From contig NC_059374.1 of assembly GCF_019703515.2 (NCBI RefSeq), forward strand, positions 18,955,095 to 19,019,094: DNA of 64,000 nucleotides. Direction: 5' to 3'. Below the pieces are notes generated by a model. It was not told the origin of the DNA and did not search any database. It was given only the letters and a program-made list of their open reading frames with translations. Origin of the DNA: Myxocyprinus asiaticus. Taxonomy: Eukaryota > Chordata > Actinopteri > Cypriniformes > Catostomidae. Shown piece after piece: positions 34,687 through 46,665 of this stretch. Within the stretch, counting starts at the first letter, position 1. Each line of letters begins with the position of its first letter. Position numbers and translations under genes: made by a program.

Positions 34687-36102
34687 CAGTGGCAAAAAAA
34701 AAAGTATAGACAAACACAGTGTGCTTAAGCTAACAACACACAAACAATTCTAATATTTCATTCTATTAAACATTCACAGTGCTGTGGAAAAAGTAAATGA
34801 ACCCTTGGATTTAATAACTAGTCGATCCTCCTTTGGCAGCAGTAACCTCAACCAAGCGTTTCCGGTAGCTGCAGATTAGACCTGCACAACATTCAGAAGG
34901 AATTTTGGATCATTCTTCCTTACAGAACTGCTTCAGCTCAGCCATATTCTTAGGATGTCTGGTGTGAACGGCTCTCTTGAGGTCATTCCACAGCATCTCT
35001 ATTGGGTTAAGTTCTGGGCTCTGACTGGGCCACTCCAAAAGGTGGATTTTCTTTGTTATTTTGAAGCCATTCTGTAGTAGATTTACTTCGATGTTTAGGG
35101 TCATTGTTCTGCTGCATCTGCCAACTTCTACTGAGCTTCAGCTGGCGCACACCCACCCTGACATTATCCTGTAGGATATCTTCATGAACTTGGAAGTAAT
35201 TTTCCCTCGATGATGGCAAGCAGTACAGACCGCAAAGCAGCCCAAATCATGGTGCTTCCTTCATCGTACTTCACCACTGGGATGATGTTTTCATGTCGGT
35301 TTGCGGTGCCCTTTTTTTCACCATATGTAATGCTGCATGTTCTTCCCAAACAATTCAACCTTAGTTTCATCAGTCCACAAAACATTTTCCCAGTAGGATT
35401 TTGGATTGTAAAGGTGGCCTTTGGCAAACTTCAGGCACACAGCAATGTTTTTGTTGGAAAGCAGTGGCTTTCTTCGTGGTGTCATGCCATGGACACCATG
35501 CCTGTTTAATGTTTTCCGTATAATAGACTCATGAACATAGATGTTAACCAGTTCTTATGATTCCTTCAAGTCTTTAGCTGTCACTCTAGGGTTCTTTTTT
35601 ACCTCATTGAGCATTCTGCGGTGTGCCCTTTGAGTCATATTGGCTGGACGGCCACTTCTATGCCACTTCCAGCTTTATGCAAAGTAACAATTCTTGATCG
35701 TAGATCTTTTAAGGCATGGTCCACATCAGCAGATACTTATTGTGAATAGCAAACTCAATTTTTTTTTGGTGCTTTTTAGAAGTCAAAGTAGCTCTAACCC
35801 ACACCTACAATCTTGTTTCTTTATTTAGATGCCAGGTTTGCCAACTCCTGACTCTAATTAGCTTCGGTTGACGTCATTAGCCTAAGGGTTCAAATAATTT
35901 TTACAACCTACACTGTGAATGTTTGAATGATGTATACAATATGTATACAAGATCAATGCAGTTAGTTATCTGTTATTAGTTAAAACAGATTTTGTTTCTT
36001 CATTTTTGTAACTTAGATAAAGATCAAACCAGATTTTTCAGACAAATTTGTACATAAATGCAGGTAATTCCAAAGGGTTTACATACTTTTTCTTGCCACT
36101 AC
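34687..36102 (-). mobile_element. Tc1-like transposon of IR/DR type, degraded
   Basis: Long inverted ends each carry an outer and an inner copy of the transposase-binding direct repeat, the Sleeping Beauty-like IR/DR arrangement. The outer left end is CAGTGGCAAAA at 34687 and the outer right end is CATACTTTTTCTTGCCACT at about 36100. The inner pair carries ACATTCACAGTG at about 34769 and CACTGTGAATGT at about 35911. The transposase reads on the minus strand. The first Asp region (WTDETKVEL) is near 35365 and NDPKHRSKSTTEWLQ is near 35080. SQSPELNPIEMLWNDLKRAV, at the Glu site, lies at about 34955-35015. Frames shift between these blocks and the N-terminal half is degraded. Confidence 0.88.
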
Positions 36103-36104
36103 TA

Positions 36105-37110
36105 TATATCAAGTGCAATCTTTGTTGCACCAAGTTTCACAGGTTTTAAATATGTCTGTTCAGCTCGCCTGCCTAAATTGTCCATGTCTAAACTATTATA
36201 CAAAGCCATCTTTCTTACCTCAAAATACTATTATACCACTTTGATATGATTCATAACTGACAACAGCTGCAATCATAGTATTTAAATTAACTTGCCTCTG
36301 GATTTAGGAAAAGTGTCCACTGAGAGCTATTACAGCTAAAAGTTTGCCACAAATTTTGATCCAAGTGTTTTGTCTCCTAGTCGTTTAAACCCCATCAAAA
36401 CAGAGAAATGTGTCACGCTCTTTGACAAGGCAGAAATGGTATTTATGTCATACCTCTGTGAAAAGGTTCCGCACAGATCAAGGCTAATGTGACACAACGT
36501 CTTCCTTGTGCATTTCATTTAATTTAATCACCCGAGGGAACCTGCCACCCAAAGTCTTTCTGTGGTCCATGTGGGCATTTTATTCTGAAGTTAATCTAGT
36601 TTTAACTGACCAGTTTGCTTTTGGAACAACACAAAACATTAATAAGTTGATTCTTAGATGTGTTTGACGTGTTTGATGCAAGAAGACTGGAAGTAATGCT
36701 GTGGCAGTGCTCTACACACTTTCACCCCTCAATTCAGGTTCACAGGGGTCTAGGTCTACTTCAGGAAGAAGGATATAGTTGACATTCTGTCAAATTATGT
36801 CAGATATTGCAAAACTTTCAACTCTAAACCTGAATAATCTTTGTGAAACAAATTATTTAGGTATTTTAGGCCTAAGGCTATGTTCGGAATAGCATACAGC
36901 TATACTACTCTTACTATTTCTGTCAAATACAGTGTGTACTATATTGTGTTAATAAATGGCAATTTGTTTTTTAGTATGTTTACAATACACATATGACATT
37001 TGCCAAAAATGTGTGATATACTGTACCAGAGACCACACAATGTGGAATACTTTATCCACAGTCTCCAATTTCCAGTGTGGTATGAGCCGCTATTTTTAAA
37101 ATCTCATCCT
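36105..37110. other. intergenic stretch, mostly unassigned
   Basis: The part at about 36878-37090 (CTATGTTCGGAATAGCATAC onward) resembles a common cyprinid interspersed repeat with frequent TACT/AGTA text. The rest shows nothing recognisable. Confidence 0.45.
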
Positions 37111-37119
37111 AAGGATATT

Positions 37120-37280
37120 TGAACACTGCTGGAAAAACAGCTTAAACTAGCCTAAGATAGTTAGCTGGTCTTCCAGCTCAGCCATTTAGACTGGTCAGGT
37201 TTGCTGGTTTAGAAGGCTTTTGTCCGCTTGTCCGCTGGTCAGGCTGGGTGACCAGCTAAACCAGCTAAGGCCAGCAAACC
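37120..37280. repeat. CTGGT/ACCAG-rich repeat block
   Basis: CTGCTGGAAAAACAGCTTAA followed by alternating AGCTGGT and ACCAGCTAAA motifs is a widespread cyprinid repeat that can fold on itself. A related piece lies at 39600-39695. Confidence 0.7.
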
Positions 37281-37373
37281 TTGACAATGTAGCATGTTGC
37301 ACAATGCGTACTGTTTCACATATTTTAATAATATTATTAGGATAAAATATACCGTATCCTCCCGACACCTGAG

Positions 37374-37620
37374 CGTGTGCATTTTCCATTCCCCTTTTTG
37401 ATTTTTAACTAGTAGCTCCTTAAAAACATGCAAAAAATACCAAATAGATTACCTAGAAATGTATGTCCACATATGTGGACAGCAGGAATAAGTTGTGAAA
37501 TTTTAAATAATACCAAACTATAGAAATGAATATATACATATTTTTTAATCAAATTGTTTATTATATTTTCAGGAGTGTTTGTTATTCATGTTTTTCAGAC
37601 ATTACAGACATAGCATCAGA
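37374..37620 (+). repeat. unclassified interspersed repeat, copy 2
   Basis: Second copy of the 28150-28405 repeat in the same orientation, sharing ATATGTGGACAGC and GTTGTGAAATTTTAAATAAT. Confidence 0.8.
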
Positions 37621-37624
37621 AATT

Positions 37625-39095
37625 AGCTAAATTAATTCTGATTCAAAGTAATGGTCAGCGGGGGTACATGGACGCCATGCGAGGTTCAGACGTGTGAATG
37701 GCGTGCTCTGCGCGCTTTGCTAGTTTTGATACTGTTGATGTCATAAACCGGTGGGATTCAATGCACTCTGTTCCACAGCTGTTCTAGGAGGACAATGTGT
37801 CAAAGAATTTGGGGTCCTCTGGCTCTGGAGACATTAGAAGACACTTACGTGCTCATGCTGACACCTCCGAGCTACAACTTTTAGATGCATCCATTGATTC
37901 TCAATGTGATAATCCACAGTGAATATAGGATACAGTCCACGTATTGGTCATTGCCATTTCGTGATAAGTCAATTACATTTTTAAAATGGCATATCGGATG
38001 AAACTTGAGATTCTACTCTTTTGACTCAAATAAGTTTTAATGTAAAAACGTTATGAGGTTTCTTACCAGATGTAGTTTTGTTGCTGTTTCTCCCAAAGAC
38101 AAACTCAGCTGAGATTGGTGCCATGTTGTTTTGTCATATGACTCGGTGCGTTGAAAGTTTAACCCTTTAGTGACAGCCTAGAATCACCTGAACTGGGATC
38201 AGTCAGTTTAAATGAAAGGAAATTATGCATAGCCTATAGCAAAGCCATAACATACTGTTCACGGATGTGGATGTGGGGTCTCAGGAGGGTATTCTATGCA
38301 GTAACAAGTAAACATTACAATAGTTTTCCATTCTGAACCTAAATCTAATTGAATGCCTCTAATTATTACAAAATTTTACAAAGGACAAAAACAGTTCATT
38401 TCTTTTCACTGTTTAGTAACAAACTGTTTTTTTGTGTGTGTGTGTGTTTTTTATGTGAATAAAATAGAATGCTTATTGAGGCCGAGAAAAAGAATCCTGA
38501 ATGGATTGTGAAATTTGGACATTTGTAGTGAATGTTTTTTAATGTGCTTTACTTTAAACAAATGATAAGTTTATCACTGTGAATGTCCCAATTTCAGTTA
38601 GTAAAGGAGAGTGGGAAGGATGAGGGACAGACTGTACTGGAACAGAGCAAGTCTCCTGTCTCATTATCTCTTTGTCAGCTTCTGCTTCTATTTTCAAGGG
38701 ACTGAAACCAAAAGTCCTGTGTTTTGAAAAAAATATATGTTAACAATAGGCTAATCCTTTCCATAAAGCGTAGAGGAAATAGCACTGAGCTGGCATCCTG
38801 TTTGGATGTGTTAACACAAGTAGGTGGGTTTACAACACTTTCACATCTCAAAGATTAAGTATAGATTAAGATCTATATTTTAGCATATTTCAAGAATTCA
38901 CTCATCAAGTCCTCAAGAAGACATTGAACACAACCAGGAATTAATCACTTAGAGATTCACTGATGTTTGTTGAACCAGCTTGATCACACAAATCGACATG
39001 CTGTTTCTGAATGTTCATGTACAGTACCTGAAATCGAACCCATTCTGCTGAATTACTGACAAGTGCCAACCTTCACCAGACATTTTTCTAGCAAG
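37625..39095. other. intergenic stretch, nothing recognised
   Basis: No exon, RNA gene or named repeat could be assigned. A short TG run occurs at about 38436-38448. Confidence 0.5.
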
Positions 39096-39097
39096 CA

Positions 39098-39441
39098 GGT
39101 TTGGGGAGTAACGGAATACTTGTAAGAGGGTTACATAATAAGGATACAAAAACGTGTAAATGTAATCCATTATAGTTACATAAAAACACAATGTAATCAG
39201 ATTACAGCTAATGAGTTAATAAATGGTGCCAGTTAGTCTACACACTAAGTGTATTACATGGCAGAATTAAACTTTGCAGTGTTTTTGAATCTGAGGTATA
39301 TCCGGTCAGATTTTATTTAATATTAACCAAGACAATTCAGTGCTTTCTTATTGTGGTAATTGGGTTGTTACTGATTACATTTTTACTAAGTAGTCAGTAT
39401 TTGTAACATATTGCATTTTAAAGGTAACACTCCCAACACTG
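39098..39441. mobile_element. short inverted-repeat element (GTTGGGGAGTAAC type)
   Basis: The left end TTTGGGGAGTAACGGAATAC and the right end GGTAACACTCCCAACACTG are inverted partners. This end motif is known from an abundant vertebrate non-autonomous DNA transposon. The interior has GTAATCAGATTAC-like text. GCAAGCA occurs on both sides but not at exact element boundaries, so the target duplication is unproven. Confidence 0.65.
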
Positions 39442-39444
39442 CAT

Positions 39445-40760
39445 GCAAGCATGTTTACCATTCACTGTTGTGTTACTGATGCACAAGCAATCTCCTTGAC
39501 ACGGGTTCTGGTCCCATAGAAACCAGGAAATAATCACGTTCACATAAACAATGGTGAGTGCAATTCAGAGGTTGCATTTTTTCTCTAAAATGACATTTTT
39601 TAGCTGGTTTAGAGAGGTTTTGGGCACTTTTTAATGGGTCAGTCTAGGTAGATCAGCTTAAACCTGCTAAAACCAGCTAAGACCAGTAAAAAATATTAGA
39701 CTGTTTTCTTTTTTTTTTTTATAGCAGGGCTAACCCAAAGTGTTAAATTGTGGTAACTCATTCTGTATGTTTGTGGTACAGCCAAGAATAATGCATCAAA
39801 TTGTGCAGGTTGTTGAGAAGAGAGGTGTGAAATTACTCTTTAAAGCGATTGCACTTAAAAATATTCGCCTGGCGATAATACAGGCTTCCATAGACTTAAG
39901 TGACCCGAGCCATATCTAAGAACCAGAATATCATAGAGACTTAGCGGTGGGCTCTTTTGACTTGGGCCAGTCAGCAACCACCTAACAACCACCCAGTACA
40001 CACTAGCAACCGCATGGCAATGCCCTGGCAACCACTGCTCACAATTTCTTCAAAACAATTCAAAATCTCTTAGTTTTTCTAATCTTGTGTGTATTATGGA
40101 AAGATCAAAGCATCTATCCGCTGCATTGCTTTGACCAGAGTGGTAGGCGTCAATGGTATAATCAAAATTGGCATATAATGGTGTCACAGCAGTGCGTCAG
40201 GTTTAAGAGATAAAACTTGAAAGATGCATGCTGTTCAGCACACTCATAATCATTACAGACACTATGTGTAAAATCAACATCAGCCCAGAGACAATGTTAC
40301 TAAAAATTCCCTTATTAACTGATGTCAGTTAACTGCCCAGCTGTAAGTAACACAGTTTGTTCTGGCATACTGATGTGCCTTTCTTTGCAGAGAGATTTGC
40401 ATTTTAATTAAAAAATCTACTTAATATCTTAATGACTCACAATGAATCACAGTGTATCCCACATACTGCGGATAAACAATCTTAATGCCATAAACAAAAT
40501 GCCAGGTGAATTCTAGAATGAGAACCTGGCTTCCATTACTGGGCAACGGGTTAACTGAGTGGCAATCTCTGGTCTTCCTGCTATTACAGGGGTTCTGACC
40601 AGTGAAAGGTGGCTAATATGTAGCCAGTCAGAATATGAAAGGTTACAAATGTTATCCAGTACATATCTGTACGTGCACACAGTAAAGGTTTTCTACAAAA
40701 ACAAGACTAGCTCTCACTGTATTGAGTCACGTAACAGATTTAACAACAGCATACTCTAAC
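39445..40760. other. intergenic stretch, little recognised
   Basis: It includes the AGCTGGTTTAGAGAGGTTTT fragment of the ACCAG repeat at 39600-39695. Nothing else can be assigned. Confidence 0.45.
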
Positions 40761-40761
40761 A

Positions 40762-41258
40762 AAAAAGTACTATGGTACTACCATATTTCTTTGGATATTT
40801 GCCATGGTCATACCATGTTTTTTGGACCTTGGTAGTACCATGGTATTCTTCGAAGAACCTTGGAATGCGTGGTAGTAGCATGTTTAACTGGATATTTTCA
40901 ATGGCATTCTTTGAAAAACCTTGGAGTACCATGGTAGTAGCATGTGTATTTGGACATGCACCATGGCAGTACCATCGTATTCTTTGAATAACTTTAGAGT
41001 GTTAATGTAATACATATGTTTATTTGGTTTGTAACATGGCAGTACCATGTGTTTCTGGACACTTATAGTAGTACCATGGTATTCTTTGAAGAACCTTAGA
41101 GTACCATGGTAATACCATGTTTATTTAGACAAGTACCATAGCAATACCATGCTTTTAAAAACACTTACTATATTAGTATCATGATATACTTTAAATAACT
41201 TTGGAGTACCATGGTAATACCATGTTTAGTTAAACACGTACCATGGCAATACCATGTT
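40762..41258 (+). repeat. palindrome-rich minisatellite (TACCATGGTA units)
   Basis: An irregular array built from TACCATGGTA, AATACCATGTTTATTTGGAC and TTCTTTGAAGAACCTTGGAG modules. The larger unit is about 120 bp and is repeated roughly four times. The core is self-complementary, so the array can form hairpins. The open frame at 40772-40987 is a by-product of the repeat. Confidence 0.85.
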
Positions 41259-41261
41259 TTT

Positions 41262-41787
41262 TTTTTTTTTTCAAAAATTTTCCACTTCTCAATAAGTGAT
41301 TGAACAGTACTGACTGGCATTTTCAAGGCTTTAGATATATTTTTATATCATTTTCCATCTTTCTAAAGTTCCATTACCTTGTTACGCAGGTCTTTTGACA
41401 GTCCTTTTCTGCTCCCCATGGCTCAGTATCTAGCCTGCTCAGTGCATCCACGTGAGAGCTAACAAACTCATTGACTATTTATACACAGACACTAATTGCA
41501 ATTTAAAAAGCCACAGGTGTGGGAAATTAACCTTTAATTGCCATTTAAACCTGTGTGTGTCACTTTGTGTGTCTGTACCAAGGCCAAACATTCAAGGGTA
41601 TGTAAACTTTTGATCAGGGCCATTTGGGTGATTTCTGTTACCATTATGATTTAAAAAGGAGCCAAACAACTATGTGATAATAAATGGCTTCATATGATCA
41701 CTATCCTTAAATAAAAGTCATATTTTCAAAATCAATGTCAAAATGTCACAATTTCTGCCAGGGTATGCAAACTTTTGAGCACAACTG
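41262..41787 (-). mobile_element. truncated Tc1-like element
   Basis: The right terminus GAGCACAACTG at 41787 followed by TA is the same end as the element at 52219-53731. The 525 bp match, inverted, that element's first ~530 bp, covering the terminal repeat, leader and start of the transposase (the TGAGCCATGGGGAGCAG region). The remainder is lost at the junction with the minisatellite. Confidence 0.88.
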
Positions 41788-42286
41788 TAGTTAGTAACAT
41801 TCAAATAGAGAAGCGTCATCTGCTTTGAGGAGTTTTCCTCTGCTTACTGGGGCTTGTCAGCAGGGGAACAATGTTTATTTTAGCCATCTGACAGGAAGAA
41901 GGGTCTCAAGATTAACTCAGTTTCGGGGAGGATTCTGGTAAGATGGCCTTGTTTTACCAAAAAGATACACTATATCTTTAACATGTGTTGACACCCACAG
42001 CAAGAGACTGGTCAGGCCTCAGTGAGCAGAGCTTTAGCCTTTAACCAGTGTGAAATAGAGAGCTTCAAGTCACACCTGTGTATCATTTATCATCTCTCCT
42101 GCACGACACATGCCATATTCCATCTCCTGTACTTCAGACTTCCCTCACTTGCAAACCTTTTTATCCATACTTTAATATGATTTCACTGCGAGCAGGCAGC
42201 ATGTTCCACCTGGTTTCCTTTAATTTTGCAAGCTATTAGTTTTGCATCGTTCCCAGTGGTGGATTCATCTTTTGGACAGACATACA

Positions 42287-42420
42287 GTGGCACCAAAAAA
42301 GTATTTGGACACTTCAGTCACGCTTAATAAGCCTTTTGGGAGTCCTATGCAAAAACTTGTGTGGGCATTTTGTTGTAACTTGAAGATGTCAACATAACTA
42401 ACCTCGGGCCATTGCTTCAT
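42287..42420. mobile_element. fragment of a Tc1-like element end
   Basis: CAGTGGCACCAAAAAAGTAT followed by TTGGACACTT is a typical Tc1-family terminus. No matching opposite end was found nearby. Confidence 0.4.
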
Positions 42421-42424
42421 GTCA

Positions 42425-43535
42425 TCTAACTGGACGGTTACTGAAATTTAGCGAGTAGTATTCAGCTGTTCATGTGATTCTAAAATGGCAGTCCCCATGT
42501 GCGGACCCTCTCCACGTAGAATAAAACAGCTTTTATAAGGTTACATATGTATATATGCATATGTATGTATATACTTATGTATATATGAATAGAGTCTTCA
42601 TTTTAATGTGAGTGGTCATGATTTCCTACATACAGGTATATTGCAAAATTACAATTAATTTCTTTATGACTGAGTATACCTTTAAATATTTTGCCATTTT
42701 ACACATTTAACATGCTAAACATCACATTATTTGCTAAAAACATATTCAGTACAGTTCAGAAAATAAAAAACAGGCCTCTGTTATGAATCGTGCGACACTT
42801 CCGAATTCTGGAAAAGGGTGAATAGGGAGGCCCGGCAATGATAATATCAAAGCAAGTGGCATCTGTAAACAAAGGATGCTAGAATACAATGCAATGACTT
42901 CACTTTTCTGAGCCATTTTAGAGCAACTTTTAAGCAACTGGTGTCAAAGTCGTTATAAATGGATGAATGAAGTCGGTTCTATCCGAAAGACTCGCAGTCT
43001 TGTTAAAGTTGACGTGACATTTATTTAAAAAAAATTATAGTAAATCACAGAATATATTTTCTCTTTTGACGTAAGCCCTGTTTTATGGTCTGATGAGATT
43101 GCTACTCGAACTGTCAGATCCTGCTGGAGATAGGAGGCAGGAGGCGAGGAGCCTACTCCCGTGCAGGACGGGTCTTGACTGGTGTTGGTGAGGAGGTGGA
43201 GGTTGCCGTGTTGGCACACTGAAACAGCACAGTGGTAGATTGTAAGCAGGCTTTTACAGCAATGTCTGATGTATGATGGGCTAGGAGCTAACTAGATAAT
43301 GATGTGATGATGTACAGTTGCGAGTCTCTGGCTAGAACTACGCCTAAGCTTACATTTCTCCTTAAGTGTACAAGTAGAATAACCACAGGTGTAGTTTATT
43401 ACTTTAATTATCATAGATTCTCTTTGGCTTCATTAAATAAAAAAAGTACATCTTTAGTTTTATAATTTTATACCTAACAAACTTCGTATTCTGAAATGTT
43501 TCAATTGTGCTATTTTTCTTTCAAATAAACGCCAC
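42425..43535. other. intergenic stretch, nothing recognised
   Basis: It contains TATGTATATA-type alternating text near 42545-42590. No gene or repeat family was assigned. Confidence 0.5.
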
Positions 43536-43539
43536 TTGC

Positions 43540-43750
43540 CACAAATTTGCCACTCATGAGATTGTGATTCGCACAAATGTTTGCCAGAAGTTTGCAGCTC
43601 TTTCACCATTAGTGGTGAACCTGCAGCAGGTTCTTTGGCTTTTTGGCTACAATGGACAATTTGCCGCAAGTTTGCAGCAAAGCTCATTTGCATGTGAAAT
43701 TGATCAGTGGCGAATTTGCAGTAAGTTTGTGGTAACTTTTTCATGAACTT
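43540..43750. repeat. TTTGC/GCAAA-rich inverted-repeat block
   Basis: CCACAAATTTGCCACT, GTTTGCCAGAAGTTTGCAGC and TTTGCCGCAAGTTTGCAGC recur. The left half can pair with the right half (for example TTACCACAAACTT against AAGTTTGTGGTAA variants). It is probably part of an unnamed foldback element. Confidence 0.5.
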
Positions 43751-43779
43751 GTGATTTGTAAGAGATGACGGTATAAATT

Positions 43780-44117
43780 TGTAACAGGGTAAGGGATGGG
43801 CAAGGAAGAGGTGGGAACCAGATGAACAGTCAATGTAAAGTTTAATGATATAAATGAACTTAAAACAACATAAAACATAAAGGAACACAGACACACATGT
43901 AGGTGCGGCATCCCTCTCTATTTCGAACTGGTGTATCCGGCTCATCTTTATCCCCCTCCCGGCTGATTATCCTGATTCAGGGCCGGCTGTGTGTCCTCAC
44001 GGCATGGCCCGGCCCCGCCCTCCTCCTCGTCACACTCCTCCATCGCACGACTCAGGTTGGGGAAACCCCCGGCATTCGAGGGGAGGGAAAGGGGAGAGGG
44101 AAAGAGTGAGACGGAGC

Positions 44118-44165
<48 letters not shown>

Positions 44166-44648
44166 CATGCTCGCCGGTTCCCGGACATGCTGTCACCCGG
44201 TTCTCAACCGCTCCCCGCCCTCTGGCGGACGACAGCTTGCTCTTCCCCCGGCTGTTGGCAGCGAGCCCTCCGACCCCTGGCGGACAGAACCACTCCTCCC
44301 CTTATTCGGCGGAGGACAGCGGTTCCTCTGGCTCTCGAAGGCCGGCAGCGAACCCTCCGTCCCCAGGCAGATGTCCGCGGCTGCTCCTTTGGCGGATGGC
44401 AGTGGCGAGGACTCCATGACAGCGCATCTCTCCTCGGAACCAGCTGAACAGTCAACTTAAAGTTTAATGATATAAATGAACTTAAAACAACATAAAGGAA
44501 CACAGACACATATGCAGCGCAGTCGCGTGCGTCTCGCTCTCTTTCGAACTGGCACCTGGCACGTCTTTATCCCCCTCCCAGCTGATTAGCCCGATTCAGG
44601 GCCGGCCGTGTGTCCTCACGGCCCGGCCCGGCCCTCCTCCTCATCACA
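43780..44648 (-). mobile_element. short non-autonomous LTR element (TRIM-like)
   Basis: Two direct repeats bracket a ~400-bp interior. The copies at 43814-44034 and 44436-44648 share, on the minus strand, the start TGTGA(C/T)GAGGAGGAGGGC, a GGGGATAAAGA block, TTCATTTATATCATTAAACT (a possible ATTAAA polyadenylation signal) and CTGGTTCC. The distal repeat continues to CCCTGTTACA at 43780, giving TG...CA ends. The proximal repeat lacks the last ~34 bp. Flanking 5-mers AAATT and ACATT match at 4 of 5. The interior is GC-rich, with an AG run and a minus-strand open frame beginning MESSPLPSAKGAAADI at 44417. No gag or pol motif is seen. Confidence 0.75.
44120..44161. repeat. AG microsatellite
   Basis: About 42 bp of AG dinucleotides inside the short LTR element. 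Confidence 0.95.
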
Positions 44649-44680
44649 ACATTCATTCATATATTCTAAGTGTGCTTTAA

Positions 44681-45869
44681 AGAAATATTCTGGTTTCAAT
44701 AGAAGTTTAATCAACAGCATTTGTGGCATAATGTTGATTACCACAAAAAATTATTTCGACTGGTCCCTACTTTTCTTTAAAAAAGAAAAAAATCTGGGTT
44801 ACAGTGAGGCACTTACAATGGAAGAGAATAGACCAATCCCATTGTCTAAAAACATTGCAACGCATGCGCAGTAAGTGGTGGCAGAAAGCCGGCAAAATGT
44901 TGTGTTAGATTTGACAGATTACACAGCTAGCACCTCTAAATATCACTTAAAGATAATATAGAATAAAATTAGCCTTCAGTTCAAAACTGGCTAGGTTTGG
45001 GTACACTATTGCGAGTAACATACCTAGTTAATCATCGTTTAATGAAGGTATGACACAAAACCACCACAAATACAGAAATATTCTTAGCTATACTATTATT
45101 ATAATGATATGAGTTAATAACTGTAATAAAATGTTCGCTGCAGAAGTTGAATTGGAAAGATCTCCTCAGTTTAGTCAGCTTTGTTGACGGAATCCGATAA
45201 AAATAAAGCTTCGGTTTTTGTCAATGCGTTTTTTACAGTTAACAGTGCAGCATGACATTTCATTTAGCTTAACCAGACAATATAAAGGTAACAGCTAACC
45301 TTTTATGGGACTGTTGGGTCAGCTAACTACAAGTTTGTTTTACTGTTTTTGCCAGACTTTTTGCCACCAGTTCCATCTGTGACATAGGTGGTGACATTGC
45401 CAAAGTATTGGTCTATAGGGCCAATCCGTAAACGTTAAAACAGTCACTGTTTCAAAAGTATAGCCACAAGACATAAACAATATTCGTGTTAACATGATTT
45501 TAATGTGATAAAATCACATATTTTAATAACCTTTTATGTGTAGTTATATCCAATTTTTTAAATTTTGTTGCCATGATGACTGTAACACCGTAAACCCTAA
45601 AATGACCATAAAAACGTTGATTTAACCCATTTTACAGCTCAAATAATAAATGAGTTTTAACAGAAGAATTAATGTAAGTGCTTTAATAAAATTATAAGCT
45701 TCACATATCTGACTTTGAACCCTCCAAAAATTGTCCCCATTGACTTCCATTGTAAGTGCCTCACTGTAACCCAGATGTTTGCTTTTTCAAAGAAAAAGAG
45801 GGATGAAACAACATTATGCCACAAATGCTGTCGATTAAACTTAACTTGTATTGAACCTATGATATTCTT
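44681..45869. mobile_element. TTAA-flanked element with ~140-bp inverted ends
   Basis: The left end AGAAATATTCTGGTTTCAAT follows TTAA (44677-44680). The right end is the inverted partner, finishing ACCTATGATATTCTT before TTAA (45870-45873). Both ends carry CAGCATTTGTGGCATAATGT and CTTACAATGGAAG or their complements. The 1.19-kb element has an AT-rich interior without recognisable transposase. It belongs to a different family from the AGTTCACCC elements but uses the same target. Confidence 0.85.
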
Positions 45870-45874
45870 TTAAG

Positions 45875-46611
45875 TGCACAAACACTTTTTGGTGGGGCTG
45901 TATGTTTTGGAAGAAGAGTGCTGCATCTATGGGTCCACTGGGTTACTGGGTCAGTGCTCTGGTGTACCATTGAACAAAACATTTAGCCACCGCCATACAG
46001 TATAAAATTTGTTACATTAAAAAAATCAGGCAGACCACTTTGTCCTGGAATGTGTGCTAGCTGGAGCATAGCAGACTGTCCTACTTAGCAAACGAGAAAG
46101 AATGAATCTCTTTTTTCCAAGTAATTTATCTCAAAGCGTATTCACAATCATGGCACATACACTTGCTGGCATACACTCACTTTGGGAACCAAAACTGAGA
46201 TGAGAGGTAAACCAGATAAAAATCTATTAGTCACTCTGCAGTTAGTACATTATTAGAGATATTTAAAAAGCGAGTTTGTTGGAGAGCGAGAGCTGCTGAC
46301 GTGCCAGTAAATCTTCACTTGTGAACATTGTGATTTCCTTATCATTACAGGAGTCATTTTTCAGCTGCAATAAAACTACCTTTCGTCTGCATTTCCCGAA
46401 TTAGCAGCATAATATGACAGGTAATCCAGCATTAAAAATGTCCCCCCTGTTTGTGATTATGAAATCACTAAACTTTAGGTTGCTCAGAGAATTTCCATCA
46501 ATATCAGTTGGTTGTCGGGTGCATTTCGGGCTTTATTTTGAGTTCAGCTTGATGTCCGAAGAAAAAATCCGAGCATGATCCAGAAAGTGTGTGTGAGTCA
46601 CTGATTCAGCC

Positions 46612-46665
<54 letters not shown>

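Noticed and set aside
40772..40987. 71-residue open frame with aromatic-rich sequence
   Set aside because: It is a translation of the CCATGG minisatellite and repeats with it.
43989..44509. Several long overlapping open frames on both strands
   Set aside because: They arise from GC-rich text and an AG microsatellite inside a short LTR element and its repeats. None shows a known domain, and frames in all directions are open at once.
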